Assembly: GCF_904846685.1 (NCBI RefSeq)
Contig: NZ_CAJHBQ010000001.1
Location: forward strand, 1-64,000
From: Psychrobacter submarinus
Lineage (GTDB): Bacteria > Pseudomonadota > Gammaproteobacteria > Pseudomonadales > Moraxellaceae
Length of the DNA stretch: 64,000 bases
Direction: 5' to 3'
The position numbers were made by a program, and so were the translations under genes. The notes beneath the pieces are model-generated. The model was not told the DNA's origin and did no database searches. It saw only the letters and a list, made by a program, of their open reading frames with translations. This document shows, piece by piece, positions 1 to 9,621 of the stretch. Positions within the stretch are counted from its first letter, which is position 1; each line of letters opens with the position of its first letter.

Positions 1-25
1 TAAGTGTTGGGGGTTTTTTTATTGG
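1..25 (+). terminator. 3' half of a probable rrn operon terminator
   Basis: The first 20 bases are identical to the reverse complement of 24410-24429. Those bases are part of the hairpin and T-run that follow the 5S gene of the rrn operon in this window. The upstream arm of the hairpin lies outside the window. I infer that another rrn operon, on the plus strand, ends just left of base 1. Confidence 0.6.
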
Positions 26-131
26 GTTGTTTAAAGCAGTGCTCTCATGTATTGATTGGCTACTAGTTATTATTCGTTCATTCCATTACACTATTTATAA
101 AGTGCATTTAAGCTATTTAAAAGGAATGAAA

Positions 132-539
132 ATGACAACCTCAAAAGTAACCTACCAAGGCGACTTGCGCACCACCGCCATTCATTTGCAATCAAACAAT
201 GACATCATTACGGATGCGCCAACAGATAATCAGGGCAAGGGTGAGGCTTTTTCACCGACTGATTTATTGGCGACCAGCTTAGCCAGCTGTATGCTAACGA
301 TCATTGGGATTAAAGCGCGTGATATGGAAATCGATATTGCTGGTACTACCGCTGAGGTGACCAAAGTGATGACAGCTGATCCAAGACGTGTCAGTGAAAT
401 ACATGTCGCGATCTCTTTTAATCAGCAGCTCGATGAGAAAACGCAAAAGATATTTTATAACGCAGCGCTGAGTTGTCCAGTTGCGAAAAGCATCCATCCT
501 GATATCATGCAAAAGGTGAATATTCATTCTAAGAACTGA
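132..539 (+). CDS. OsmC family peroxiredoxin-like protein
   Basis: 135-residue OsmC/YhfA-type protein. Family members reduce organic hydroperoxides or act as small thiol-redox proteins in the cytoplasm. Two cysteines sit in the usual settings, one in SLASCMLTIIG in the long central helix and one in ALSCPVAKSIHP near the C-terminus, as expected for the catalytic pair. The open frame extends upstream to 27, but the AAGGA at 121-125 lies 6 bases before the ATG at 132, and MTTSKVTYQGDLRT is a typical OsmC start. It is followed after about 25 bases by a flavodoxin-like gene, so the two may be co-transcribed. Which OsmC subfamily it belongs to cannot be decided here. Confidence 0.88.
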   Translation: MTTSKVTYQGDLRTTAIHLQSNNDIITDAPTDNQGKGEAFSPTDLLATSLASCMLTIIGIKARDMEIDIAGTTAEVTKVMTADPRRVSEIHVAISFNQQLDEKTQKIFYNAALSCPVAKSIHPDIMQKVNIHSKN

Positions 540-562
540 TATATTTTATAATGGTGATTAAT

Positions 563-1027
563 ATGGCTTTCAAGACTTTACTTATCGTCGCGCATGCACC
601 ATCACCGAATACTAAAAAGTTGGCGCAAGCCGCTCATGACGGTGCCAATCACCCTGATATAGATATCAACGTGGTTCTCAAAGCACCACAGGATACGCAG
701 CCTGAAGATATAATGGCAGCCGATGCCTTATTGTTAGGTACGACTGAGAATTTGTCTTATATGGCGGGGCTGACCAAAGACTTCTTCGATCGCTGTTATT
801 ACGCGGTATTAGAGCATAAACAGGGGCTACCTTTTTCATTATATATTCGCGCTGGGTTTGATGGGACGGGAACTAAACTGGCTATGAAAACGATTATCAC
901 TGGTTTGCGCTGGAATCAAATCCAAGATACGCTTATTTTAAAAGGTGATTGGCAAGAGGTGTTTGTGGAGCAAGTGGAAGAGCTTGCGATGACGCTAGCT
1001 GCTGGTATTGAGGCAGGTATTTATTAA
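563..1027 (+). CDS. Flavodoxin / NADPH-dependent FMN reductase-like protein
   Basis: 154-residue flavodoxin-fold protein. The N-terminus TLLIVAHAPSPNTKKLAQ has the beta1/phosphate-binding-loop pattern of the flavodoxin superfamily. LLLGTTENLSYMAGLTKDFFDRCYY fits the second FMN-contacting loop, with the Tyr that usually stacks near the flavin. It probably binds FMN and may reduce quinones or act as an electron carrier. The substrate is unknown. I chose the ATG at 563 because GGTGA at 553-557 is well spaced before it; an in-frame ATG also occurs at 551. It lies directly downstream of the OsmC gene in the same orientation. Confidence 0.75.
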   Translation: MAFKTLLIVAHAPSPNTKKLAQAAHDGANHPDIDINVVLKAPQDTQPEDIMAADALLLGTTENLSYMAGLTKDFFDRCYYAVLEHKQGLPFSLYIRAGFDGTGTKLAMKTIITGLRWNQIQDTLILKGDWQEVFVEQVEELAMTLAAGIEAGIY

Positions 1028-1081
1028 TATATTAGCTTTGGATTGATATTTTATATATAAGAAAGCAATCGTAAGGACGTT

Positions 1082-1738
1082 ATGAATAAAGACAATCCCG
1101 GAAATACCGATATCAGTAGCACAGACAGACTACCTTTTTCACAAGCGTGTGAAAATAATAAAGCACCTATCTTAAACGTGCTACAAAAAGAGCTACAAGA
1201 GCATACTCATGTCTTAGAAGTCGGCTCAGGTACCGGCCAGCATAGCGTTTACTTTGCACCAAGATTGCCGCACCTACAATGGCAAACCAGCGATGTAACT
1301 GATAATCATCAGGTGATACAAGCTTGGCATGATGCCTATCCCGCATCAAACCTGTATGCACCGTTGGCTTTTAATTTGTTAACAGATTCTATTCCAAAAA
1401 CTAATACTGGCGAACCTTATGACGCTATATTTACTGCTAACACCTTACATATTATCGCTTGGCCTTTGGTTGAGAGGTTGTTTGAGTTGGTCGGAGAAGC
1501 ACTACCGTTAGACGGCAAGCTGATTGTTTACGGGCCATTTAATGAAAACGGACGCTATACCAGTGCGAGTAACCAGCAGTTTGATAGCACTTTGCGCCAG
1601 CGTGATGTTGGTAGCGGTATCCGGCATAAAGAAGATATCATTGCTTTAGCCAACACTCACCATTTAACATTAATGACTGAATATCAGATGCCAGCGAACA
1701 ACCAAATTTTGGTTTTTCAAAAAATAACCGCTAACTAA
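1082..1738 (+). CDS. DUF938 SAM-dependent methyltransferase-like protein
   Basis: 218-residue protein of the DUF938 family. VLEVGSGTGQHSVYFA at about residues 44-59 is a class I methyltransferase motif I (SAM-binding glycine loop), and YDAIFTANTLHIIAW corresponds to motif IV/post-IV. The family start, in which the substrate region precedes motif I (PFSQACENNKAPIL), is also present. The acceptor substrate is not known for this family. A good ribosome-binding site (AAGGA) precedes the ATG. The gene ends in a hairpin shared with the convergent ppc gene. Confidence 0.85.
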   Translation: MNKDNPGNTDISSTDRLPFSQACENNKAPILNVLQKELQEHTHVLEVGSGTGQHSVYFAPRLPHLQWQTSDVTDNHQVIQAWHDAYPASNLYAPLAFNLLTDSIPKTNTGEPYDAIFTANTLHIIAWPLVERLFELVGEALPLDGKLIVYGPFNENGRYTSASNQQFDSTLRQRDVGSGIRHKEDIIALANTHHLTLMTEYQMPANNQILVFQKITAN

Positions 1739-1752
1739 GTCAGCGGTTATTT
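1722..1752. terminator. Bidirectional terminator between DUF938 gene and ppc
   Basis: AAATAACCGCT at 1722-1732 pairs perfectly with AGCGGTTATTT at 1742-1752. The A/T arms can serve both convergent genes. The stem overlaps the stop codon of the plus-strand gene. Confidence 0.65.
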
Positions 1753-1776
1753 GCGTTTTAATATCAGTATCAAGTT

Positions 1777-4557
1777 CTAACCAGTATTACGTAGTCCTGC
1801 TGCAAGGGCATTGATACTGCGAATTAGTGGATCTTCTACCGCCAGTTTATCGGTGCTTTTAGCATTATTATTATCAGGTTGACGCATGCGTTTGAGCAGC
1901 TCGATTTGGATATAGTTGATCGGGTCTAAGTAAGCATTGCGCCATTGTAAAGACGCTGCCAGCTCTTGCTGCGTGGACAATAATGAGGTTTGCTCGAGCA
2001 GGGAGTTTAGGCCAGAGTGAGTAAGCGCGTGCTCGTGCTCGACAGCCTGCATGACTTGTGTGCGTAAGCGCTCATCTTTGCACAGATGACTGTAGGCGTG
2101 GGCGATATTCATCTCCGATTTGGTAAAGGCCATTTCGATATTGCTGATAAAGGCGCTAAAAAACGGCCAGTTTTTATTCATCTCTTTCATCAATCCTTCG
2201 TTTTGTTTGACACTCTCTAATGCCGTGCCCACGCCATACCACGCAGGAAGGGTAAAGCGGGCCAATGACCAGCCAAACACCCAAGGTATCGCCCGAATTG
2301 TTGATTTGCTTGGCAAGCCTTTTTTGCGGTGGGCAGGGCGCGAGCCGATATTTAGCAAAGAGATCTCTTGTACGGGCGTGGCCTCGGAGTAAAACTGATA
2401 AAACCCGTCTGTATTATCCGTCAATGCTCGATATTGCTGCTCGCCTGCATCGGCTAAATCTGCAAACAGTGCTTCATAGCTATCGAGCTGGGCCGGCTGC
2501 GCCACAAAGCGTGACGAGCTGGCTTTTAGTGCGCCTGTGATACCCATTGTCAGCTCAAACACTGCTGTATCTGGATTGGCGTATTTGGCATAGAGCACTT
2601 CGCCTTGCTCGGTAAACTTGATTTGTCCGTTTAATGTACCAGCAGGCTGCGCGGCAATGGCCTGATGAGTTGAGCCGCCGCCGCGACTGACAGAGCCGCC
2701 ACGGCCATGGAACAGACGGGTGTTGATGCCGTATTGGTTGGCAATACGAGTGATGGTTTGCTGGGCGCTATACAGCTGCCAAGCCGAGGTGATAATGCCG
2801 CCGTCTTTAGAAGAGTCGGAGTAGCCCAGCATAATCTCTTGAATATTGCCTGAGTGCTCAAGTAGCTCGCGATACAGGGGGTTGTCCAGTACCGTTGGCA
2901 TGATTTTATCGATGTTTTTGAGGTCTTCGATGGTTTCAAACAGTGGCGCTACCGGCAAGGCGGCAAATAAGTGTCCGTCGTCATTGATACCAGATAAACC
3001 AGCAAAACGCATCAGTAGCAGCACTTCTAGTAGTTGACTGGCGTTATTGGTCATCGAGATGACGTAGCTGCCAAAAGTATCGTCGCCGACCAGTTTGCGC
3101 AGTTTGGCCACCGACTGCATCAATGCCAGCTGCTCACAGGTTTGGTCGCTTAAATTATCGGTATAAATCAGCAGTGTGCCTGGTTTTTGTAGTAGGCGGG
3201 TCAGCCACTCTTGGCGCTCTGCTTCGCTTAGCGCCTTGTAATCGGGCAAGTTGGAGGCATTGGCAAAAATATCGGCAATGACCTCGCCATGATAGCCTGA
3301 GTCTTGGCGAATATCGAGCGCGGCTAGATGGAAGCCGCAGGTTTTGACCAAGCGGATGGTATCTAGCAGTAGCCCTTCGGCATGGGCGCTATCATGCGTG
3401 TTGACGCTCTTGCGGATAAGGCGTAAGTCATCTAACAGTGCGGCCGGCGATAAGTACGCGTCTTTTGCTGCATTGTCGTCTGTGCCTTGGCTTTGGATAT
3501 ACTGGTTGGTTGCTTTTATTTTGGCAAGGATGAGTGATAACAATCTACGGTATGGCTCGTGATTATAATCATCAGGGTTATAACAAAACACCTGCTGATC
3601 CAGCTCGCTATAGTCTTTAATTCGCTCATAAATCTCGGACGCGATGGTGACGATGCTATCGCTATGAATCAGCTCGCGGCGCAGCTTTCGGATCAATACT
3701 TGGTAATGGCGCAGCACGGTATTGGCATGCATCAACACGGCCATTTCTGTGGTCTCATGAGTGACGAAGGGGTTGCCATCTCTATCGCCGCCGATCCAAG
3801 AGCCAAAATTGACAAAAGCGGGCAGCGCATAGTCACTAAGCTCTGGATAAATCTCTACGATTGCGTCTTTGATATTGCGATAGACTTTCGGTATGGCGGT
3901 AAAAAGACTGGCATCAAAATAATGCAGGCCATTATTAATCTCATCATAGACCAAGGGTTTACGAGTCCGCACCTCATCTGATGACCATAGTAGATCAATG
4001 GTTTCTGCGGTTTTTTGTTTGGCCTGCTCAAAGGCGCGACTGCCCTCAGGATAGACACCCATGGCATCGGTATGTTCGTATAGCGTTTGCAAGATATTCA
4101 TCGTCGTACGGCGACGCGCCTCGGTAGGATGCGCGGTAAAGACTGGGATAAATTTTAGCTGATCGATGAGCTCTTTGATTTGTTCAGGTTCGATCTGGCG
4201 CTCACGGCATTCTGATAAAGTACGGCGAAAAGAGCCTTCCCAGCTTTGGTTGGACTCCGCGCGCATCACTCGCCGCTGCTCACGTAAGTAGTTTTCTTCG
4301 GTCAGGTTTGCCAAAAAAAAGTAAATAGAAAACGCGCGAATGACGTTTTTTAGTGTTTGATTGTCTAGCGAGGCGATGAGCTCGATAAGTTGTTGTTTTT
4401 GTCCGTCGTTATGCTCGCGGCGCTCTTGGATAAAACCTTGGCGCAAGGTCTCGATGGTATCTAAGGTTTGTTGCCCAGATTGGCGAGAGATGGCCTCACC
4501 TAAAAACGATCCTAATAAACGAATGCGCGCACGCAATACGTCGTTATCTAATAACAT
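1777..4557 (-). CDS. ppc: Phosphoenolpyruvate carboxylase
   Basis: 926-residue cytoplasmic enzyme that carboxylates phosphoenolpyruvate with bicarbonate to oxaloacetate, refilling the TCA cycle. Full bacterial-type length. The catalytic His143 sits in VFTAHPTEARRRT, the bicarbonate/PEP-site motif IGGDRDGNPFVT is present, and GYSDSSKDGG and FHGRGGSVSRGGG carry the other conserved active-site residues. The C-terminus ends in the canonical AAGLRNTG, which contributes to the allosteric and active sites. It stands alone, convergent with the DUF938 gene, and starts at an ATG with GGAAG just upstream. The assignment is very safe. Confidence 0.98.
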   Translation of the reverse strand: MLLDNDVLRARIRLLGSFLGEAISRQSGQQTLDTIETLRQGFIQERREHNDGQKQQLIELIASLDNQTLKNVIRAFSIYFFLANLTEENYLREQRRVMRAESNQSWEGSFRRTLSECRERQIEPEQIKELIDQLKFIPVFTAHPTEARRRTTMNILQTLYEHTDAMGVYPEGSRAFEQAKQKTAETIDLLWSSDEVRTRKPLVYDEINNGLHYFDASLFTAIPKVYRNIKDAIVEIYPELSDYALPAFVNFGSWIGGDRDGNPFVTHETTEMAVLMHANTVLRHYQVLIRKLRRELIHSDSIVTIASEIYERIKDYSELDQQVFCYNPDDYNHEPYRRLLSLILAKIKATNQYIQSQGTDDNAAKDAYLSPAALLDDLRLIRKSVNTHDSAHAEGLLLDTIRLVKTCGFHLAALDIRQDSGYHGEVIADIFANASNLPDYKALSEAERQEWLTRLLQKPGTLLIYTDNLSDQTCEQLALMQSVAKLRKLVGDDTFGSYVISMTNNASQLLEVLLLMRFAGLSGINDDGHLFAALPVAPLFETIEDLKNIDKIMPTVLDNPLYRELLEHSGNIQEIMLGYSDSSKDGGIITSAWQLYSAQQTITRIANQYGINTRLFHGRGGSVSRGGGSTHQAIAAQPAGTLNGQIKFTEQGEVLYAKYANPDTAVFELTMGITGALKASSSRFVAQPAQLDSYEALFADLADAGEQQYRALTDNTDGFYQFYSEATPVQEISLLNIGSRPAHRKKGLPSKSTIRAIPWVFGWSLARFTLPAWYGVGTALESVKQNEGLMKEMNKNWPFFSAFISNIEMAFTKSEMNIAHAYSHLCKDERLRTQVMQAVEHEHALTHSGLNSLLEQTSLLSTQQELAASLQWRNAYLDPINYIQIELLKRMRQPDNNNAKSTDKLAVEDPLIRSINALAAGLRNTG

Positions 4558-4630
4558 AACTGTCTTCCTTGTCTTCTAACAGACTGGTTAATAAATAAGG
4601 TTCGCTCTTCTTATAGGGTACAAACTAAAG

Positions 4631-5425
4631 TTATTTATATGCATTGGATAAAAAATCTGTATAACGTCTCCAAGAGCGCTCATCGGCACGAGCATTGTAT
4701 CTATCAGGATTATCGAAGTCAGTAAAGGCATGGACTGCACCGCTATAAGTCAACATCTCATGGGGTACTCCACTGGCTTCTAACGTCTTACCAAGGGCGG
4801 TAAAATCCTCAAACGGCACGGCTTCGTCGGCACTGCCATGAAAGACTAAAATCTCGCCAGTGGTCTTGTCATAACTTTGACCGGTCGGAGTATCAAAGGC
4901 TCCATGGAAGGGGACAAAGGCTTTTTGCGGGAAGCCTGAACGTGCTAACTCTAATGCAACCGTACCACCGAAACAATATCCCATGGTCGTGCCGTTGCGC
5001 ACATCATTGCCCTCCAGTCGTCCAGCATTCAATGCACCTTGTAGTATGCGGCGCATTTTGTTGCGATCGTCATACAATTCGCCTGTTAAACGCTTATTTT
5101 CTTCGACAGAGGTCGGACGAATGCCTTGCCCAAACATGTCTGCTGCCAGTACGTTGTAACCTTCATGCGCTAGCATATCAGCGCGTTTGCGCTCATAGTC
5201 CGTTAGACCATCCCAGTCATGAATCAACAAGATAAAAGGAGCGTAGGGCTTATTTGCTTTGGCGTAATAGCCCTCGTATGCTTGGTTATCCACTGTATAA
5301 GTGACGTTCTTGGTCGTGATAGCGGCAGCGGTTTGGCTGATGGTCAATGCCAGGAGCCCCATTGATGCACCCGCCAATAATGAGCGGTAAGGTTTTTTGG
5401 ACGAGAAATTCGAAGTTGGTAACAT
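4631..5425 (-). CDS. Dienelactone hydrolase family protein, exported
   Basis: 264-residue alpha/beta hydrolase of the dienelactone hydrolase family. Visible features are the nucleophile elbow GYCFGG (Cys nucleophile, typical of DLH and unlike Ser esterases), a catalytic-Asp region (VFHGSADEAVPFEDF) and a His in SGAVHAFTDF. The start at 5425 (MLPTSNFSSKK) gives a basic n-region followed by LLAGASMGLLALTISQTAAA, a cleavable signal peptide, so it is probably periplasmic. The frame is open up to 5485, but that start gives an odd extra hydrophobic stretch. The physiological substrate is unknown; aromatic-catabolism neighbours are absent. Confidence 0.82.
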   Translation of the reverse strand: MLPTSNFSSKKPYRSLLAGASMGLLALTISQTAAAITTKNVTYTVDNQAYEGYYAKANKPYAPFILLIHDWDGLTDYERKRADMLAHEGYNVLAADMFGQGIRPTSVEENKRLTGELYDDRNKMRRILQGALNAGRLEGNDVRNGTTMGYCFGGTVALELARSGFPQKAFVPFHGAFDTPTGQSYDKTTGEILVFHGSADEAVPFEDFTALGKTLEASGVPHEMLTYSGAVHAFTDFDNPDRYNARADERSWRRYTDFLSNAYK

Positions 5426-5485
5426 AGTCGACAGCCTTATAGTTATATAAAAAAGAGATAAATATATGGCCAAAAACCATGCCAA

Positions 5486-5856
5486 TGTTATTTATCGATG
5501 ATCTCTAGTACGCCATAAAGCATACCTTAAAGAATAACTAAATTACAAGATTGGATTGTTAACGTTTAGGCTGGCTCAAAAGCCGTCAAGCGGTTGAGTG
5601 ACTGCGCACGTAAAATTTAACCAAACATCAACAACTTTCACTATATACGCAACTATAAGCGACTTAGTTTTTTGGTAAGATAAGCCGTATGCCTTTGCCT
5701 TTTATTCCTTTATCTTTTTTAATAATTGGTCATGCAGCATCACAGACAGATAATCGACAGATGAAGTCAGTATTATCCCAAAGGATACAACACCTGTGTA
5801 AGCACATTTTTAATGGTCTTAGAAGAGACTATTTTACTCATTAGATAGGATGTTTT
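5486..5856. other. Intergenic region between dienelactone hydrolase gene and katE
   Basis: 371 bases separating divergently transcribed genes, so it must hold both promoters. It is AT-rich. TAGGA at 5844-5848 is the katE ribosome-binding site. I see no convincing OxyR site, RNA gene or conserved small frame. Confidence 0.5.
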
Positions 5857-7944
5857 ATGAATAATAATATCGATCATACCGACCCAGCCAAAGACATGAA
5901 TACTGAACGCGGCAATGGCGGCGAGACTCACCAACGTGCAGACGACGACACAAAGGCGCTCACTACGCAGCAAGGTGTTGTTATCTCTGATAATCAAAAT
6001 TCTTTGAAAGCCGGTAGCCGAGGCCCGAGTCTTTTAGAAGATTTTGTATTACGCGAAAAAATCAACCATTTTGACCATGAGCGTATCCCAGAGCGTATCG
6101 TCCATGCTCGCGGTAGTGCGGCACACGGTTATTTTGAGCTGACCGAATCATTAGAAGAGTATACAACGGCCAAAATTTTGACCGAAACCGGTAAGCAAAC
6201 ACCACTCTTTACCCGTTTTTCGACCGTTGCTGGTAACAAAGGCTCAAAAGACACGCCACGTGATGTGCGCGGATTTTCTGTCAAAGTTTATACCGAAGAA
6301 GGTAACTGGGATATCGTTGGTAACAACATGCCCATCTTCTTTATCCAAGATGCGATTAAATTTCCAGATTTGATTCATGCAGTCAAGCCGGAGCCTGATC
6401 GTGGTTTTCCGCAAGCGGCGTCTGCCCATGATACGTTTTGGGATTTTGTCTCATTGAGTCCTGAAACCATGCACAATCTGATTTGGCTGATGAGTGATCG
6501 TGGCCTGCCACGCAGCTTACGCATGATGGAAGGTTTTGGTATTCACAGCTACCGTTTGATTGATAAAGACGGTAAGAGCACCTTTGTACGTTTTCATTGG
6601 AAGCCAGTACTTGGCGTACAATCAACCACGTGGGACGAAGCCGTAAAAATCTCTGGCGCAGATCCTGATTATCATCGCCGTGATTTGTTTGAGTCAATTG
6701 ACAATGGCATGTATCCTGAATGGGAATTTGGCGTTCAGTTATTCACTGAAGAAGAAGCCGATCAGTTCCCGTTTGATCACCTCGATGCGACCAAGCTGAT
6801 TCCAGAAGAGCTAGTGCCCGTGAAAATCGTTGGTAAGATGGTCTTGAATCGCAATGTAGATAACTTCTTTGCAGAGACAGAGCAAGTCGCATTCTGTCCA
6901 TCACATGTGGTACCAGGTATCGATTATAGTAATGATCCATTGCTCCAAGGCCGTCTATTTAGTTATCTAGATACGCAGTTGTCACGTTTGGGCTCACCAA
7001 ACTTTGCGCAAATTCCAATCAATGCACCAAAATGCCCGTTTGCCAACAACCAGCAAGATGGCCATATGCAAATGCAGGTGCCTAAAACGCGGGTGCTCTA
7101 TGAGCCACAAAGCCTTGATCCAACGCGTCCACGCGAAAGCGCCAAACGCGGATTTGCCTCATTCCAAGAGCGGATGGATGATGGCGTTAAAGGTCGCATC
7201 CGTGCCGAAAGCTTTGCCGATCATTATAGTCAGCCGCGCATGTTCTATCGCAGCCAGACAGAGGCAGGCAAAGCACACATTGCCTCTGCTTATGCGTTTG
7301 AGCTGGGTAAAGTAGATGCGCCGCATGTTCGTACTCGTATGCTCAGCCATCTGCCGCATATCGATGAAGACTTGGCTAATCGTGTGGCTTCAGCCCTCGG
7401 TATGGAATTACCAGAGCCTGCTGATGCCGCTGCACCTGTACAAGATATGGACACCTCTAAGCCTCTGCAAACGATTGGTCGTACGCCTAAATCACTAAAA
7501 GGCCGTTTGGTTGGTATCTTAGTGGCTGAAGGATCAAACCATGAGCAAGTTAAGAAGTTTGAAGATGCTATTAACGCTCAAGGCGGTATGGTCAAAATTG
7601 TTGCTCCTAGCAAAGAAGTTAAGCTTGACGACGATACGCGTATCCAAGCAGATGAGCGTGTCGCTGGTGCACCCTCTGTATTCTTCGATGCGGTAGTGAG
7701 TATCATTATGCCGGATCAAGCTAAGAAACTAGCAGAGGATAGCTCAACGCTAGATTGGTTCACTGATGCTTATGTACACTGTAAAGCCATTGCTTATTGC
7801 GGTGCAACGGATGAGTTTATCTTAAGTAAACTTCCTGTAGAAAAAGATGAGTTTGTCACACCGCTCGCTGAGCTTGACAGCTTTGTAGAAAATGCAAAAT
7901 CTCGTCTATGGGAGCGTGAGCCTAAGGTTCGTGACTTGGCTTAA
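5857..7944 (+). CDS. katE: Large-subunit (clade 2) catalase HPII type
   Basis: 695-residue monofunctional haem catalase, which disproportionates hydrogen peroxide to water and oxygen. It has the long clade 2 architecture: an N-terminal arm, then the core with catalytic His83 in [14 protein letters not shown], the haem-binding Tyr in the [14 protein letters not shown] segment, and a C-terminal flavodoxin/DJ-1-like domain ([20 protein letters not shown] onwards, about residues 545-690). Length and domain order match E. coli KatE. It is a single-gene unit with its own terminator. OxyR or RpoS control is plausible but not visible in the sequence. Confidence 0.96.
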   Translation: MNNNIDHTDPAKDMNTERGNGGETHQRADDDTKALTTQQGVVISDNQNSLKAGSRGPSLLEDFVLREKINHFDHERIPERIVHARGSAAHGYFELTESLEEYTTAKILTETGKQTPLFTRFSTVAGNKGSKDTPRDVRGFSVKVYTEEGNWDIVGNNMPIFFIQDAIKFPDLIHAVKPEPDRGFPQAASAHDTFWDFVSLSPETMHNLIWLMSDRGLPRSLRMMEGFGIHSYRLIDKDGKSTFVRFHWKPVLGVQSTTWDEAVKISGADPDYHRRDLFESIDNGMYPEWEFGVQLFTEEEADQFPFDHLDATKLIPEELVPVKIVGKMVLNRNVDNFFAETEQVAFCPSHVVPGIDYSNDPLLQGRLFSYLDTQLSRLGSPNFAQIPINAPKCPFANNQQDGHMQMQVPKTRVLYEPQSLDPTRPRESAKRGFASFQERMDDGVKGRIRAESFADHYSQPRMFYRSQTEAGKAHIASAYAFELGKVDAPHVRTRMLSHLPHIDEDLANRVASALGMELPEPADAAAPVQDMDTSKPLQTIGRTPKSLKGRLVGILVAEGSNHEQVKKFEDAINAQGGMVKIVAPSKEVKLDDDTRIQADERVAGAPSVFFDAVVSIIMPDQAKKLAEDSSTLDWFTDAYVHCKAIAYCGATDEFILSKLPVEKDEFVTPLAELDSFVENAKSRLWEREPKVRDLA

Positions 7945-7971
7945 TCCTATGAAGTTGTAATCATGATGAAG

Positions 7972-8001
7972 AAAAACTCAGCCTAAGTGCTGAGTTTTTT
8001 T
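7972..8001 (+). terminator. katE terminator
   Basis: AAAAACTCAG at 7972-7981 and CTGAGTTTTTT form a 10-bp stem with a 7-8 base loop and a T-run, about 28 bases after the katE stop codon. Confidence 0.85.
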
Positions 8002-8107
8002 ATTTATGAGCTTATAAATATCTAAACATGTCGTTTTATACGCTAATAAAAGTTTGCTCACAAGCGTTCACTGAATATCACTGACTAATAAAGCGCTAAG
8101 GTTATAA

Positions 8108-8387
8108 TAGGGCGTGTTGAACATTCGCAAATGCGCACTGCTGATCGCTAAAATAGTTCTAGTCTAAGTGAAAATTGCAGGTAATGCTTATTGCATTGGC
8201 TAGATTTTCGCAACGACTAGGGCGATTTTAGCATCAGCCCTCACGACAACAACAGGGACAGGACTATTTTTTGCCGCTTTATTGATAAAAATAGACGCTT
8301 AGAACAACTAAACTTACCATTTTTATCTGCAAATCGCCTAAAAAATAGTCTCTGTCAGTGCCAAGGTCGAATGTTCAACACGCCCTA
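8108..8387. mobile_element. MITE-like element, 280 bp, perfect 20-bp terminal inverted repeats
   Basis: The left end TAGGGCGTGTTGAACATTCG at 8108-8127 is repeated perfectly in inverse orientation at 8368-8387. Both ends include TA, as with TA-targeting insertion sequences. There is no transposase frame. Inside are two long imperfect hairpins: 8140-8238 (arms around GCTAAAAT and ATTTTAGC) and 8256-8355 (arms around GACTATTTTTT and AAAAAATAGTC). It is probably a non-autonomous element moved in trans by a transposase not present in the window. The IS630 element at 20.4 kb has different ends. It lies 57 bases upstream of the metallo-hydrolase gene and could affect its expression. Confidence 0.75.
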
Positions 8388-8444
8388 GTAAGATTGTATT
8401 TATTGATAGGAGTAGTCTGATTGGATCAGGCTTAAGGTTTAATA

Positions 8445-9227
8445 ATGGATTTAATAAATATTGTAGCAATAGAGGGATATATTCAGACCACTTATATGGC
8501 CGTCTATCCTGATAAGTTGTTATTGCTAGACTCAGGATGTCGATGTGATGTTGATAGCGTTTTGAACTACATTACAGATACCCTGGAGCGTCCTATCGAT
8601 CAGCTCAAAACGGTTGTAGTCACTCATATGCACCCTGATCATGCTGGCGGGGCTGAGTTGTTAAAACAAAAAACGGCTTGCCAGGTAGTCAGTGCAAAAG
8701 CTGATAAAGCTTGGTATCAAGGAGTGTTAGGCAGAGTTTCGCATCTGAACGATTTAGCGCTCACTTATTATGTGGCCAATAGGCAAGGAAAGTCGATCGC
8801 TAACGTTTGGTATGATCCTATCTTAAAAGTTGATGTTGAGGTTGAAGAGGGTGACCCGATACCAAACTTTGAAGACTGGGTGGTTTTGGAGACGCCTGGG
8901 CATACAGATCGCGACTTGACATTATGGCACGCGCAGACCAAGCAAGCTTACACTGCAGATCTCATATTGAGTATCAAAGATAAGTTTGTATCGCCTTATC
9001 TGATTACCCTACCTAATGCTTATCGAGCTTCTTTAAATAAGATCAAAGCATTGCAGCCAGCAGTGGTATTACTGGCTCATGATAAAAGGGTCAAAATCAA
9101 TGATAAGGACTTTGATCTTCTTATAGACAGAGCACCAAAGCAGCCCCGTAAGACCTCGTTTAGGAATATTTTGAGTACCACGATACCTAAGCTTAGGTTT
9201 GCTCGTAAGAGAGTCAAAACGCCTTAA
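8445..9227 (+). CDS. Metallo-beta-lactamase-fold hydrolase
   Basis: 260-residue cytoplasmic MBL-fold protein. The zinc motif THMHPDHAGG (HxHxDH) is near residues 65-74, a second His lies in ETPGHTDRDLTL, and an Asp in TADLILS matches the bridging ligand. The last His ligand is probably in LLAHDKR. Family members hydrolyse thioesters, lactones or phosphodiesters; the substrate here is unknown. There is no signal peptide. AAGG at 8430-8433 serves as ribosome-binding site. The promoter is probably just downstream of, or inside, the 280-bp repeat element to its left. Confidence 0.82.
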   Translation: MDLINIVAIEGYIQTTYMAVYPDKLLLLDSGCRCDVDSVLNYITDTLERPIDQLKTVVVTHMHPDHAGGAELLKQKTACQVVSAKADKAWYQGVLGRVSHLNDLALTYYVANRQGKSIANVWYDPILKVDVEVEEGDPIPNFEDWVVLETPGHTDRDLTLWHAQTKQAYTADLILSIKDKFVSPYLITLPNAYRASLNKIKALQPAVVLLAHDKRVKINDKDFDLLIDRAPKQPRKTSFRNILSTTIPKLRFARKRVKTP

Positions 9228-9284
9228 TCAAAGTACGCATTAAAAAGTACTAACTAAGTAGTCAGCAGCTCATAAACAAATAAA

Positions 9285-9318
9285 AAAAGCCCCACTACCA
9301 AAAAGTAGTGGGGCTTTT
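9285..9318. terminator. Bidirectional terminator, MBL hydrolase gene / tRNA-Lys
   Basis: AAAAGCCCCACTAC and GTAGTGGGGCTTTT form a perfect 14-bp stem with a 6-base loop. A-runs and T-runs on both flanks allow it to end the plus-strand hydrolase transcript and the minus-strand tRNA transcript. Confidence 0.85.
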
Positions 9319-9324
9319 GTAATA

Positions 9325-9400
9325 TGGTGGGCCGACCGCGACTCGAACGCGGGACCAATTGATTAAAAGTCAACTGCTCTACCAACTGAGCTATCGGCCC
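9325..9400 (-). tRNA. tRNA-Lys (TTT), copy 1
   Basis: 76-nt cloverleaf with encoded CCA. The acceptor stem starts GGGCCGA, the D-loop region is AGCTCAGTTGGTAGAGCA, the anticodon TTT sits in GACTTTTAATC, and the T-loop is GTTCGAGTC. The second tRNA-Lys 221 bases away is nearly identical but differs at the third acceptor-stem pair (G-C here, A-T there), a compensated change. Confidence 0.96.
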
Positions 9401-9403
9401 TGA

Positions 9404-9467
9404 GAAGCGTGAAAAAATTGCATTGCAATTTTAGCTTCGTAAGGGAAATCCTTTAAATAGGATTTCC
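9404..9467 (-). other. Two-hairpin tRNA leader module, copy 1
   Basis: Lies directly 5' of tRNA-Lys copy 1 on its transcript. GAAGC (9404-9408) pairs with GCTTC (9434-9438) and encloses AAAATTGC (9414-9421) paired with GCAATTTT (9425-9432). A linker follows, then GGAAATCCT (9444-9452) pairs with AGGATTTCC (9459-9467). The same arrangement with other sequences precedes the other three tRNAs of this window. Confidence 0.6.
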
Positions 9468-9621
9468 TAAAACTTGATACCTTAACGATATCTGACTAAA
9501 AAAAGCACTGCTTTTTTAGCTCTGCAAGAATAATCTCCTGAAAGAGGAAAATTATTTAAAACCAAACTTATTAAGCTAATACCGAATAGGGCAGAATACT
9601 TAATAAGCGTACTACTAAAAA

